A stretch of DNA of 64,000 nt from contig SVOW01000012.1 of NCBI GenBank assembly GCA_015066175.1, forward strand, positions 20,560-84,559, in the 5' to 3' direction. Origin of the DNA: Oscillospiraceae bacterium. GTDB taxonomy: Bacteria; Bacillota; Clostridia; Oscillospirales; Acutalibacteraceae. The position numbers were made by a program, and so were the translations under genes. This document shows, in pieces, positions 53,141 to 60,876 of the stretch (within the stretch, counting starts at the first letter, position 1; the number at the start of each line of letters is the position of its first letter). Under the pieces are notes generated by a model. It saw only the letters and a program-made list of their open reading frames with translations, had not been told where the DNA came from and made no database searches.

Positions 53141-53281
53141 GTGAACGAGAACATCAGGAAAGGGGCTGAAGATATGCGACTTGAATTTATAGCGGTTCTG
53201 AAGTTGATGTTGAAACTGCTTGAACTCGGGAACATAGAAGAAGCCAAAGAAGTTATACAAGAACTTTTAAAAGAAGAATAA
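53141..53281 (+). CDS. Small helical protein, first gene of the rightward operon
   Basis: 46 residues from GTG 53141 (AAAGGAG 11 bases upstream) or 35 from ATG 53174 (GGGG at better spacing). Helical and amphipathic (AVLKLMLKLLELGNIEEAKEVIQELL). It is in the position of a cro or antirepressor gene but has no HTH. Function unknown. Confidence 0.6.
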   Translation: MNENIRKGAEDMRLEFIAVLKLMLKLLELGNIEEAKEVIQELLKEE

Positions 53282-53339
53282 AAAAATAATACCGGTGCCC
53301 ACTCTACCAAAGTAACACCGATATTAAAACAAAAACAAC

Positions 53340-53376
53340 AGAGGTTCGGCGGTTCTCACCGCCTCCGCCGTCCTCT
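53340..53376 (+). promoter_or_regulatory. Nested hairpin in the untranslated region before 53421
   Basis: Outer stem AGAGG/CCTCT and inner GGCGG-TTCTCA-CCGCC; a preceding CGGTG/CACCG stem spans 53293-53320. No T tract follows. It could shape translation or stability of the rightward mRNA. Confidence 0.35.
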
Positions 53377-53420
53377 TGATTATAACAGGCGGTTAATAAA
53401 AAGTCAAGGAGAGATTAAAA

Positions 53421-54197
53421 ATGTCAACAACTTATGAAATCAGAACAAACCCCACTTATAACAGCAGCGAAATATATTTCGACGGCAAGCCCTGCGAAGC
53501 AGTCCGCCAGGCTCTGAAAGCTTTAAAATTCAGATGGCACAGTATAAAAAAATGCTGGTATGGTTATGCATCAGACTTCACTATATCGGCAGCAATCAAC
53601 GAAGCCACACCGGAAGAAGAACAGGAAAACACCGTTGTTACATCTGACGGTTATATGGGTGGCGGTGCAGTGTTAGGCAGTAAGTCACATTTGGGGCTGT
53701 ACGGTCAGGAACTGAAGAAAGCCATTGCAGAAGACATAAAAAAAGCAGGTATAAAAGGCGTTACGCTTTCAGAAAAGCGTGGTAACATCTATGCAACCAT
53801 AAAAACAACAGAAACGGATATATTGCCCTTTGAAGAGTTTAAAAAGGTTTTTGAGATAAATTATTCTTGTTATTGGATTAATTATTTTGACGATGAAGGA
53901 CGCCACGCAGATATACACGTCAGCCAATTCATGGAACTGTCAGCAGAAGAAAAAGAGAAAATAACAGAGCGTGCCGCGGCTTTTGAATACTACAAAGAAA
54001 CACAAAAAGAAATCACATTGAATGAATTTTATCTCGAAAAATACAAAGCGTTTTCGCCTTCAGGAGCTGAGAAAATACAGGCGGTAAACAATATTATCAA
54101 GATGTATAATTTTGATGAATCCAATTCAATGGTTGATTATTTTCACACTAATTTTTATTATTGGCTTGTTGTTAAACCTGGAAAGAAAGGAGAATAA
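53421..54197 (+). CDS. LPD29-like / anti-restriction-type phage protein
   Basis: 258 residues, AAGGAGA upstream. N-terminal YFDGKPCEAVRQALKALKFRW...KKCWYGY (about 20-50) is a small domain found in plasmid and phage proteins, often with polyvalent or anti-restriction domains. The rest (SHLGLYGQELKKAIAEDIKKAGIKGVTLSEKRGNIYATI; then FEINYSCYWINYFDDEGRHADIHVSQF) resembles the large polyvalent protein-associated domain LPD29. Its being under a repressed rightward promoter fits an early takeover or counter-defence role (inference). Confidence 0.6.
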   Translation: MSTTYEIRTNPTYNSSEIYFDGKPCEAVRQALKALKFRWHSIKKCWYGYASDFTISAAINEATPEEEQENTVVTSDGYMGGGAVLGSKSHLGLYGQELKKAIAEDIKKAGIKGVTLSEKRGNIYATIKTTETDILPFEEFKKVFEINYSCYWINYFDDEGRHADIHVSQFMELSAEEKEKITERAAAFEYYKETQKEITLNEFYLEKYKAFSPSGAEKIQAVNNIIKMYNFDESNSMVDYFHTNFYYWLVVKPGKKGE

Positions 54198-54199
54198 AA

Positions 54200-54262
54200 A
54201 TGATATTATTGATTGTTGGCTTTTTTATCATTGCATCAGCTGCAGGGATTACACTTAAATAA
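54200..54262 (+). CDS. Tiny hydrophobic peptide (20 aa)
   Basis: ATG 54200 with AAAGGAGAATAAA upstream, 20 codons: MILLIVGFFIIASAAGITLK, a single membrane helix. It is the last gene before a terminator. It resembles small membrane peptides of phage or type I toxins in form only. Confidence 0.5.
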   Translation: MILLIVGFFIIASAAGITLK

Positions 54263-54272
54263 TTAAAAAATT

Positions 54273-54297
54273 GCCGTCCTGATGGGCGGCTTTTTTT
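54273..54297 (+). terminator. Terminator of the rightward operon
   Basis: GCCGTCC-TGAT-GGGCGGC (7 pairs, one G-T) followed by seven T. Confidence 0.88.
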
Positions 54298-54460
54298 GTT
54301 GTCTTCTGATATTCTAATTTTATAGCGTTTTGAAATATTGCAAAAATTGCCGTTTAAATTGATTTTTACAATGTTTTAATATAGTTTCATAGATATATAG
54401 ACGAAATCAAAGACAATCCGCTTTTCTTTGAACTTTTTACTATATGTACATATAACAAAC

Positions 54461-54502
54461 AACCGCCACAGCACAAACAAGCTGCAGCGGTTTTGTTTTT
54501 TG
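54461..54502 (+). terminator. Second terminator-like hairpin between rightward operon and terS
   Basis: AACCGC-ca-CAGC...GCTG-ca-GCGGTT with an 8-base loop, then TTGTTTTTT. The region 54298-54560 around it shows no convincing gene. Confidence 0.6.
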
Positions 54503-54560
54503 GGTGTGCAGGTTCTGCCGTTCTTATTCCCAACCACAAACCAACACAATATTATTATCG

Positions 54561-54619
54561 TTTTCAGATTTTCCAAAAATCCACAGTCAGATTTTCAGAT
54601 TTTTCCATTTTCAGATTTT
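54561..54619. repeat. Four TCAGATTTT repeats beside terS
   Basis: Copies start at 54564, 54587, 54595 and 54611; three are within TTTTCAGATTTT. They directly adjoin the terS stop codon. Iterated short repeats near terS can be packaging sites in pac phages; here that is only a possibility. Confidence 0.4.
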
Positions 54620-55177
54620 TTAGTTTTCAAAATTTTCATCATCTGTAACGGCACTTTCAAGATATCTCTGCCTGATTTCCTCTGTTTCCTGACCTTCTCC
54701 AAGCGGTTGATTAGGTGTAACTACAACTTCCTGTTTGTCTGCATAGCCGAAATTATTCTTCATCAGGAAAATGCCTGATACAGGATTTATCTTGCCGTTC
54801 TGCATATAATCTTCCATCATCAGGTTCAGAATCTGATACGCTTTTTTTATGGCGTTACGGCGGTCAGATTTTTCAGTATCGTCACCTTGTGACCATTCCC
54901 ATATAGTTTTACGGCTTACACCTACTGCAAGAGCAAGACCGGCAACAGAAGGTTTCATATCTTCTTCTGAGCAGATGTTAAAATATTCTGCAATTCTTTC
55001 CTGCAGTTGAGATATATTTTTTGTATCTATCGGTGGAAGGTCTGCAAGACGTAATGCATTGTTTATGTATTTGGTATTATCACCGGGTTCAGTTTGTACT
55101 GACATATTTTCCGACCTTTTCGGCCGTTTATGTTTGACAACGTTTTCACCGATTACTTCTATATCTTCGTTTGTCAA
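54620..55177 (-). CDS. Terminase small subunit-like protein of the prophage
   Basis: About 185 residues. HTH region KPSVAGLALAVGVSRKTIWEWSQG near the middle, then KKAYQILNLMMEDYMQNGKINPVSGIFLMKNNFGYADKQEVVVTPNQ, the pattern of TerS-type packaging proteins. Start: AAGGAG lies directly against an ATG at 55186 (too close) but 9 bases before an in-frame TTG at 55177, which I prefer. A longer frame would overlap the Cys-rich gene upstream. It is separated from terL by the genetic switch. Confidence 0.8.
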   Translation of the reverse strand: MTNEDIEVIGENVVKHKRPKRSENMSVQTEPGDNTKYINNALRLADLPPIDTKNISQLQERIAEYFNICSEEDMKPSVAGLALAVGVSRKTIWEWSQGDDTEKSDRRNAIKKAYQILNLMMEDYMQNGKINPVSGIFLMKNNFGYADKQEVVVTPNQPLGEGQETEEIRQRYLESAVTDDENFEN

Positions 55178-55199
55178 TTTTTTCATCTCCTTGTCTGAG

Positions 55200-55376
55200 T
55201 TACATAAAATGTTCTCTTTCTTCGTTGTTGCGTAAATAATAATACACTCCGCATTTATCAGGGTGATTTTTGCATCTGTCTTCACAGTCTGTTTTATTGC
55301 AGAAATGACAGCAACGGAATGTTTTATCGTGTGGGCAACGTTGAAGGGAACAATAATTGTGAGGTTCTTTCTGCAT
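55200..55376 (-). CDS. Small Cys-rich (zinc-binding-like) phage protein
   Basis: 58 residues, ATG 55376 with GAGGTG upstream; stops 14 bases before the terS SD region. Nine Cys in pairs (CSLQRC, RCCHFC, CEDRC, KCG) with His suggest a zinc-bound fold. Such proteins are common in early regions of clostridial phages; role unknown. Confidence 0.75.
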   Translation of the reverse strand: MQKEPHNYCSLQRCPHDKTFRCCHFCNKTDCEDRCKNHPDKCGVYYYLRNNEEREHFM

Positions 55377-55380
55377 ACTG

Positions 55381-55449
55381 TCACCTCATTAAAAGCAAGG
55401 AACAGAAAACGATTGCTGCGATTGATATTAACAATTTCAAAATTTTCAC
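55381..55449 (-). CDS. Tiny membrane peptide (22 aa)
   Basis: GTG 55449 with AAGAAGGGA upstream; peptide MKILKLLISIAAIVFCSLLL plus two residues, a single helix. Its stop overlaps the SD of the Cys-rich gene. It fills the gap between the primase-helicase and that gene; only the SD and spacing support it. Confidence 0.4.
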   Translation of the reverse strand: MKILKLLISIAAIVFCSLLLMR

Positions 55450-55464
55450 TTTGTCCCTTCTTTC

Positions 55465-57231
55465 TTAAAAGTTCAGATTTTCTGTTATTTCGTCAAAATC
55501 ATCAGTTTTTATAAAGCACGAATATTCTTTTGTACGGTTAAAATATTTGCTTGATTGAATACGCTTTGATTTTTCGCTGTAGACCAATTCTATTGCATTT
55601 GGTCCTGTGAGAATTCTGCCTGTAAGTCTGTTTTTTGTGATAGTGATTTTGCTGTCTGCAATTCCGTCATAACAGCGTTCATAGTTCATAACCACGTCAA
55701 CTGCGTTAGTGATGTCAGATGAACCGCTGACCGTATCGTTGTTGAATTCGGTATTACTTTTTTTGGGATGGGCGATTAAAATAATTGCTATGTCAAATTT
55801 TTTTGCAATTTTAGCAAGGCTTTTCACAAATGACGATTGCTGACGGTAAATATCTGTCTGTGGGTTATCGTCAAGTGCTGTCATAAGGTTATCGATACAA
55901 ACAAGTTTTATGTTGTATCTGCACACTGCATCTGTGATAATTTTCAGAATTCCTTCGTATTCATCATCTTCAACTGCAGTATTGTCAAATATGAACGCTT
56001 TGTCAAAATACCAACGGTTAATTGTTTTTGTTACTTCATCAGAAAGATAATACTGTTCATCTCCGTATTCGTTGAAGTGTGTGCTGATGTGCTTACCTCC
56101 TGCAATCTGCAAATCAAGCCAATTTTTGAAATGATAGTTCGGCAATTCTCCCGAATATACAAACACCGGATTATCCTGTTCTATTGCTTCTGCTGCGAAC
56201 TGTGACATCAGGGTCGATTTACCTTCACCGCGTTTTCCTGAAAGCAAAATAACCTGACCGTAAAACAAACCGCCGATTGCTTTGTCAATTTCATAAATTC
56301 CTGTTTTGATTTTCGGCAGTTTCTGCATATCAACAGCTTTTACATTTGCAAGGCGTTTGACAAACTTTACTTCTCTGAGTTCTGCATTGTTTATTGCTTT
56401 GATAATTGCTTCCTTGCCGTATTTCAGCAAAATATCATTTGCATCCTTTTCACAAAGATAATCAATGTTTCTTACGCATTTTACGGTCATCGGCAATTTC
56501 TTTGATAATTCATCAATGAGAGTTATCTGTCCTTTTTCGTTATCACCGAAAACAACAACTTCTTTGAATTTGGTTATCCACTCCCAGCAATGGGTTATCC
56601 ACGTAAACCCTTTTGCACCTGTCGGAACTGATACCACATTCGGAAATCCACACTCTGCAACACTCAGACTGTCAATCTGACCTTCGGTAATAATAAGCCT
56701 GTCAAAATCTGTGCACTGCGCCATACCGAAAAGAATAGGTTTTGTGTTCTTCTCACACCACTCTTTGTTGCCTTTACCGTCAAATTTCATATTACGGTAT
56801 TTTACAAACTGCAAAACACCTTCTTCATCATAGAACGGAAATATAAGTATGTTGTTGTTGCTTTTGTGTACTGTGATTTTATATTTCCGTGTGATTCTTT
56901 CGCTGATACCGCGTGACTGCAGATATTCAACTGCTTTCGGCTTTGTGACAATTTCTTTCTGTGGTAAAGTTCTGTATGTAGGTTTTTCGTCTTTTTCAAG
57001 CGGAAAATTGAAATCCCTTGCAAGTTCTGCAAAATGGCCTTGCTTACCACATGAAGCTCTGAAACATTTGAATGTACCGTTTTCAAGATTTATCGAGAAA
57101 GTATTTATATCGTGATTTCCGCCAAAACAATAAGGGCAATATTTAAAAAACAGTTCATCATTTTTCTGTTTTGCGTCTGCTCCCACTTTAAGTGCTAAAG
57201 AAAAAGCATCTTCAATTCTGAATTGATACAT
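55465..57231 (-). CDS. Phage primase-helicase (T7 gp4-like)
   Basis: 588 residues. A CHC2-type zinc finger (CPYCFGGNHD...CFRASCG) lies at about 32-62, a TOPRIM primase core with RLIITEGQIDSLSVAECG near 172 and VVVFGDNEKG near 222, then a RecA-like DnaB helicase domain with SGKRGEGKST (Walker A) near 326 and KLVCIDNLMTA (Walker B) near 435. It unwinds and primes phage DNA at the fork. It lies between the replisome organiser and terS region. Confidence 0.93.
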   Translation of the reverse strand: MYQFRIEDAFSLALKVGADAKQKNDELFFKYCPYCFGGNHDINTFSINLENGTFKCFRASCGKQGHFAELARDFNFPLEKDEKPTYRTLPQKEIVTKPKAVEYLQSRGISERITRKYKITVHKSNNNILIFPFYDEEGVLQFVKYRNMKFDGKGNKEWCEKNTKPILFGMAQCTDFDRLIITEGQIDSLSVAECGFPNVVSVPTGAKGFTWITHCWEWITKFKEVVVFGDNEKGQITLIDELSKKLPMTVKCVRNIDYLCEKDANDILLKYGKEAIIKAINNAELREVKFVKRLANVKAVDMQKLPKIKTGIYEIDKAIGGLFYGQVILLSGKRGEGKSTLMSQFAAEAIEQDNPVFVYSGELPNYHFKNWLDLQIAGGKHISTHFNEYGDEQYYLSDEVTKTINRWYFDKAFIFDNTAVEDDEYEGILKIITDAVCRYNIKLVCIDNLMTALDDNPQTDIYRQQSSFVKSLAKIAKKFDIAIILIAHPKKSNTEFNNDTVSGSSDITNAVDVVMNYERCYDGIADSKITITKNRLTGRILTGPNAIELVYSEKSKRIQSSKYFNRTKEYSCFIKTDDFDEITENLNF

Positions 57232-57242
57232 CTTCTGTCACC

Positions 57243-57755
57243 TCAGAAATCTTTTCCGCTTAACGCGTCATAACCCTGATTTTTTTCTTTTTGAGCGAGA
57301 GCGTTATTATATTTCTTTTCCTTCTTTATATTCTTATCTTTCTTACGCTGTTGTTGATTGTTTGTTGCTTGTTTGTTAGTTGTTTGTTGATTGATTGTTG
57401 CAATATTCGTTGCTCTGTTTGTTTCATTTTCATCGAAAAGTTGGTAATCTTCCCAATTAACAACAGTTATAAGTGAATACTTGTTTGTTGAAGTGATTGT
57501 TATTTCCCCTGTTGATTTTAACTTCTTTATTGCAGTTCTTACTTCCTGAACTGAATGACCTATGTCGTCAGCCAGACTCTGATAACTTGTAACGAGCTGC
57601 CCTTTTTTCAATACAACATCACGCCACGATGTTTCTCTGAAATTTGCCGTCAGAAGCAAGTGAATAAACACACCTTTTACAACATCATCCTTATACCAAC
57701 CCCATGCAACAAGTTTTCTGTGCAGTTTTATAAATCCGTTAAGAGTATTTGACAT
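57243..57755 (-). CDS. Phage replisome organiser-like protein
   Basis: 170 residues. N-terminal FIKLHRKLVAWGWYKDDVVKGVFIHLLLTAN and KKGQLVTSYQSLADDIGHSVQEVRTAIKKL form the winged-helix domain of phage replisome organisers. The C-terminal part is Asn/Gln/Lys-rich low complexity, and no DnaD/DnaB-like domain is present, so the protein is short. It overlaps the ERCC4 nuclease gene by one base. Confidence 0.85.
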   Translation of the reverse strand: MSNTLNGFIKLHRKLVAWGWYKDDVVKGVFIHLLLTANFRETSWRDVVLKKGQLVTSYQSLADDIGHSVQEVRTAIKKLKSTGEITITSTNKYSLITVVNWEDYQLFDENETNRATNIATINQQTTNKQATNNQQQRKKDKNIKKEKKYNNALAQKEKNQGYDALSGKDF

Positions 57756-58276
57756 TATCCGAAATCGCCCCTTTCCAGCCTTTCTTTTATTTCACGGTAT
57801 AAAATATCTCTGATAAGCTTTCCGCTTGTTTCTTCCTTACAGAAAATAATCTGACAGTTATATCTGGAGAGCCAGGCCAATATGCTTGCAGTAAGTGCAG
57901 CGGAATTCATTTTTGAACGGTACTTGCCGTTATAAGCATTTTCCCAATTTGCGTTTTCAATCAATAGATAAATTTTTGCGTTTTGTTCCTTTGCACGCTC
58001 AAACTCACGCCTGAACCGTCCCCTGCCATAGCAGAAGCATCCGCAGATTTCATCAAGGCTCATTTTTCTCTCAACGGCAAGGAGAGTGGAGAAATCCAAC
58101 TCCCTGCCGTCTGACAACTCACATTTTGCCGAATAATCACCGAAATCAAGTGTTTTACGTTCATAGGGTAATTCTATGGCTTCAAGTCTTTTTCTCGCTC
58201 TCAGGGTATCCTGTTCCCTTGTATCAACGAGAATTTTTATATGTTCAAGAGCGTACCTGATTTCAAAAATATCCAT
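57755..58276 (-). CDS. ERCC4-type structure-specific nuclease
   Basis: 173 residues from ATG 58276, which overlaps the stop of the SSB-like gene (TAATG). The XPF/Mus81 active-site signature is visible: VDTREQ near residue 14, DFGDYSAKCE near 42 and LLAVERKMSLDEI near 64 (GDx-n-ERKxxxD). It probably cuts branched replication or recombination intermediates. Confidence 0.88.
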   Translation of the reverse strand: MDIFEIRYALEHIKILVDTREQDTLRARKRLEAIELPYERKTLDFGDYSAKCELSDGRELDFSTLLAVERKMSLDEICGCFCYGRGRFRREFERAKEQNAKIYLLIENANWENAYNGKYRSKMNSAALTASILAWLSRYNCQIIFCKEETSGKLIRDILYREIKERLERGDFG

Positions 58277-58866
58277 TATGACCACGGAAAATCATCATCG
58301 CCTGTAATTTCTTCAAAATCTGCGTTTTTGATTGAAGCAGATGATGAATTGGTTCCTGAATCCGAATTTAACGGCTTGTCCTTCGGTATAGTGAACTTAC
58401 CTTCTTTTATCGCTGATAAATCAACAAGTTTAAACGGTTTTGCTTTCCATCCGTAGAAACCGTTGAAGTCATATTCTTCATTTCGCAGAAGAAGTCCGAT
58501 TTTCTTACCTTTAAGGCTCTTTTCATCCCATCCCCAATGATAACCGGGGTTTGAATCTTCAACAGCATTCATATTGGCTTTGAAAACAGATTTATACCAT
58601 TCATCACGGTCTGAACCATCGTCAGTGGGAACACTCAGACGGAGAACACCTTTCCATTTTTTGTCTTCGCCCTGCTGTGAACGGTAATCATCAGCAAAGT
58701 AATTTTTGTAATCACCTGCAGTAATATCAACTGCAATTTCAAGTTTGCTGTAACCGTCATAATGTTTTTCCTCTGCGTTCATAATAACGGCTTCATATCC
58801 GCCTGCAGGGATTTTTACTTTTTCTGTCTGTGCTTTTACTTCGTTGTAGTTTTTAAATGCTTTCAT
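58276..58866 (-). CDS. Phage SSB-like single-strand DNA-binding protein
   Basis: 196 residues of the DUF669-like type: GGYEAVIMNAEEKHYDGYSKLEIAVDI near residue 22, and GKKIGLLLRNEEYDFNGFYGWKAK near 120. A Ser/Asn-rich linker leads to an acidic tip DDDFPWS, much like the DDDIPF tip of SSB that recruits partner proteins. It lies between the recombination ATPase and nuclease, a typical recombination block. Confidence 0.8.
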   Translation of the reverse strand: MKAFKNYNEVKAQTEKVKIPAGGYEAVIMNAEEKHYDGYSKLEIAVDITAGDYKNYFADDYRSQQGEDKKWKGVLRLSVPTDDGSDRDEWYKSVFKANMNAVEDSNPGYHWGWDEKSLKGKKIGLLLRNEEYDFNGFYGWKAKPFKLVDLSAIKEGKFTIPKDKPLNSDSGTNSSSASIKNADFEEITGDDDFPWS

Positions 58867-58882
58867 AGTTTTATGTCCTTTC

Positions 58883-59521
58883 TTATTTTAAATCATAATA
58901 TTCTCTGATTGCTGCATCGACAATTTTAAGGTCATTGTCAATTTCCTTTTCAAACATTCCAATCGGCGATTTCGCTGTTGTTGTACCGTCTGACTGTGTA
59001 ATGAATTTATGGTTCTGACCATCAGCCACACAATAAAGCACAATAGCAAACAAACCTTCAAGCGTCAGCTGACTGTCAAGCATTCTGCCGATTGTTTTAG
59101 CTTTCATCTTCCCGCTTTCTGTTGTTTCACAATGGTGGAAGAAATAAACAATTTTGTCGTCTTCAAGGTCATTGATGCAGAAATCAATAAGATTCTTAAA
59201 ATTCACAGCCATATCAGTGAATTTGCCGTAACCTGTTTCTTTTGCTTTGTCAAAGCTGTCAAAGCTGAGCAGGTACTGCGAATCATCAATCACAAAGCTT
59301 TTTATACTTTTGCTTTTTGCAAGCACACTCTTTGTAAGAGCATATCTGCTGCAATTTTTCTTTTTGGCTTCTTTGCTCAGGTTATAAGGCGTCATATCGC
59401 TTTTGAATGGTAATGGTTTTGAAGCCACATTGATAATTCCTATTTCTCCGTTTTTGTAATTTCTTAAAGATGAAGATTTACCGCTTCCGCTTTCACCGAC
59501 AATAAATACCGGAAGTCCCAT
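58883..59521 (-). CDS. AAA/RecA-like phage recombination ATPase (Sak4/AAA_24 type)
   Basis: 212 residues. Walker A VGESGSGKSSSLRNY near residue 8, Walker B SFVIDDSQYLL near 75 and a sensor-like FFHHCETT near 128. This matches the AAA_24 family of phage ATPases that act with SSB in single-strand annealing. It overlaps the next upstream gene by one base. Confidence 0.85.
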   Translation of the reverse strand: MGLPVFIVGESGSGKSSSLRNYKNGEIGIINVASKPLPFKSDMTPYNLSKEAKKKNCSRYALTKSVLAKSKSIKSFVIDDSQYLLSFDSFDKAKETGYGKFTDMAVNFKNLIDFCINDLEDDKIVYFFHHCETTESGKMKAKTIGRMLDSQLTLEGLFAIVLYCVADGQNHKFITQSDGTTTAKSPIGMFEKEIDNDLKIVDAAIREYYDLK

Positions 59522-59757
59522 TATTCCTCACCTCCTTCGTCTTCGAATTCAATCGGACACGTAATATCTCTGCCGAATTCTATGTAGTCAACAGGGATAA
59601 TCTTGCCGTGCTGCAGTTCACATTTGCAACGGCCGAGACCTCTTTCACTGTAAAGAAACTCACAGTTCTGACATGTCTTTATTCCGTTTGCAAATGCGAC
59701 TTTGATTTCCGCCCTTCCTTTAGCATAAAAGGTTATTCCGTTTTTTACATTTGCCAT
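59521..59757 (-). CDS. Small Cys-containing phage protein
   Basis: 78 residues with C-x2-C and C-x-C (TCQNCEFLYSERGLGRCKC), a possible zinc knuckle. SD AAAGGACA. First gene after the structured non-coding stretch; part of the recombination block. Confidence 0.7.
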   Translation of the reverse strand: MANVKNGITFYAKGRAEIKVAFANGIKTCQNCEFLYSERGLGRCKCELQHGKIIPVDYIEFGRDITCPIEFEDEGGEE

Positions 59758-59779
59758 AAGCTTGTCCTTTCTTTATATA

Positions 59780-59902
59780 AAGCCGAGGAGTGAGTGGCCT
59801 TAAGTTTATCTGCTCCCGGAGGCTTTTTCTTATCCGTTCTCACTTTTACGTTGCCTTCTTAGCTTCGATTTTCATCTACTCCCGTCTGCCTTCCCTCGGC
59901 TT
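59780..59902 (-). ncRNA. Candidate structured RNA / leader in the phage early region
   Basis: A 200-base gap without genes. Arms AAGCCGAGG and CCTCGGCTT (59780-59788 and 59894-59902) close a 123-base domain. Inside are GGAGT/ACTCC, GAT-GAAA-ATC (a GNRA-like loop on the minus strand) and CTC-CGG-GAG. It lies 5' of the recombination genes on the minus strand. It could be a cis leader or a separate RNA; no known family recognised. Confidence 0.4.
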
Positions 59903-59959
59903 GTAAACATATCTTGATTTTTATTGAATTATGTAGTATAATTTTATTGTATGGGGGTA

Positions 59960-60145
59960 TTACCCTTCCGTCTGCTGTGTTGCACCACAGTAGGCGGTTC
60001 TTCTTTTTATACGCTCAAATTCAGGTATTTGCTCAAGTTCTTCAATTCTTTCACGCAAATCCTGATTTTGTTTTTTCAGGTAATTGTTTTCGTTTTTCAG
60101 AGCCATATTCTCAATAAACAAATCTTTTTCTTTATCACTCAACAT
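59960..60145 (-). CDS. Small coiled-coil phage protein
   Basis: 61 residues from ATG 60145 (GGTGG upstream); a longer frame is an artefact. The heptad-like MALKNENNYLKKQNQDLRERIEELEQ is a coiled coil. Function unknown. Confidence 0.65.
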   Translation of the reverse strand: MLSDKEKDLFIENMALKNENNYLKKQNQDLRERIEELEQIPEFERIKRRTAYCGATQQTEG

Positions 60146-60263
60146 CTTCACCACCCATAATAATTTTGTATATCGTGTGGCATAATTTTTCATCTGTTTC
60201 AGGAAACGCCAACGAAAACACAGATACTGCACCGATGGCAATCATAATAAATAATGCAAACAT
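60135..60263 (-). CDS. Small membrane phage protein (42 aa)
   Basis: ATG 60263 with GAGGTAAAA upstream. The N-terminal MFALFIMIAIGAVSVFSLAF is a membrane helix, followed by a short polar tail. It overlaps the coiled-coil gene by 11 bases. Confidence 0.6.
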   Translation of the reverse strand: MFALFIMIAIGAVSVFSLAFPETDEKLCHTIYKIIMGGEDVE

Positions 60264-60272
60264 ATTTTTACC

Positions 60273-60782
60273 TCAGATTTTCTTTCCGCCATGCTTGTAC
60301 GGTCTTGAAATGTTATATCTGTGTTTTTCTGTTATAATTCTTTCGATATCTACGTTTTCTTTTGCAAGATAATCAAAAATTCTGATTACACAGTCAATCA
60401 TTTCAACAGCCATTCCGTCAGGTTTTCCGTTGTTATTCCATTCCATAGTTTCTCCGTTGCGATAAGCTTCAAGAGCTTCTGAAAGTTCGCTGTGACAAAG
60501 TGCAATTATTTCTCCGAAAGAGCGTTCCTCATCCCACCAACCGTGAGCCTTTGCATTCTGATGGATTTCATACGCCATCTGGTTGATGCTGCATTTTTTT
60601 GCATCTGTTTCCTTAATTTCTTCAAGCGTTTTAATCAGGGATTCACCAAAATGAGTAAAACCTTTTTTAAATTCATCTGTAGCCGATTCGCCAAATTCAT
60701 ACTCGTATGTAATTCTTTCTGCAACTCTTTTCACCAGGTCTATTCCTGTAACTGTAACCGGCACATCAATTATTTTTGCCAT
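60273..60782 (-). CDS. MazG-like nucleotide pyrophosphohydrolase
   Basis: 169 residues. The C-terminal half has the all-alpha NTP-PPase pattern: HGWWDEERSFGEIIALCHSELSEALEAYRNG near 85-115 (ExxE-type metal site) and GMAVEMIDCVIRIFDYLAKE near 128. It would hydrolyse (d)NTPs or ppGpp-like nucleotides during infection. SD AAAGGATA. Confidence 0.82.
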   Translation of the reverse strand: MAKIIDVPVTVTGIDLVKRVAERITYEYEFGESATDEFKKGFTHFGESLIKTLEEIKETDAKKCSINQMAYEIHQNAKAHGWWDEERSFGEIIALCHSELSEALEAYRNGETMEWNNNGKPDGMAVEMIDCVIRIFDYLAKENVDIERIITEKHRYNISRPYKHGGKKI

Positions 60783-60813
60783 TTTTATTATCCTTTCTTT
60801 TGGTTTTCTGAAT

Positions 60814-60876
60814 TCATCTTCCTATACTCAATATTGTTTTTATAAACAATTTTATTATTGCTATGAGTTTTTTCAT
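60814..60876 (-). CDS. Possible tiny basic peptide (20 aa)
   Basis: ATG 60876 overlaps the stop of the Cys-rich gene (ATGA). Sequence MKKLIAIIKLFIKTILSIGR is a basic amphipathic helix. The SD is distant, so translation is uncertain. Confidence 0.3.
   Translation of the reverse strand: MKKLIAIIKLFIKTILSIGR

Noticed and set aside
54376..54576. Minus-strand 66-residue frame after terS
   Set aside because: No SD, covers a terminator-like hairpin, and has atypical composition.
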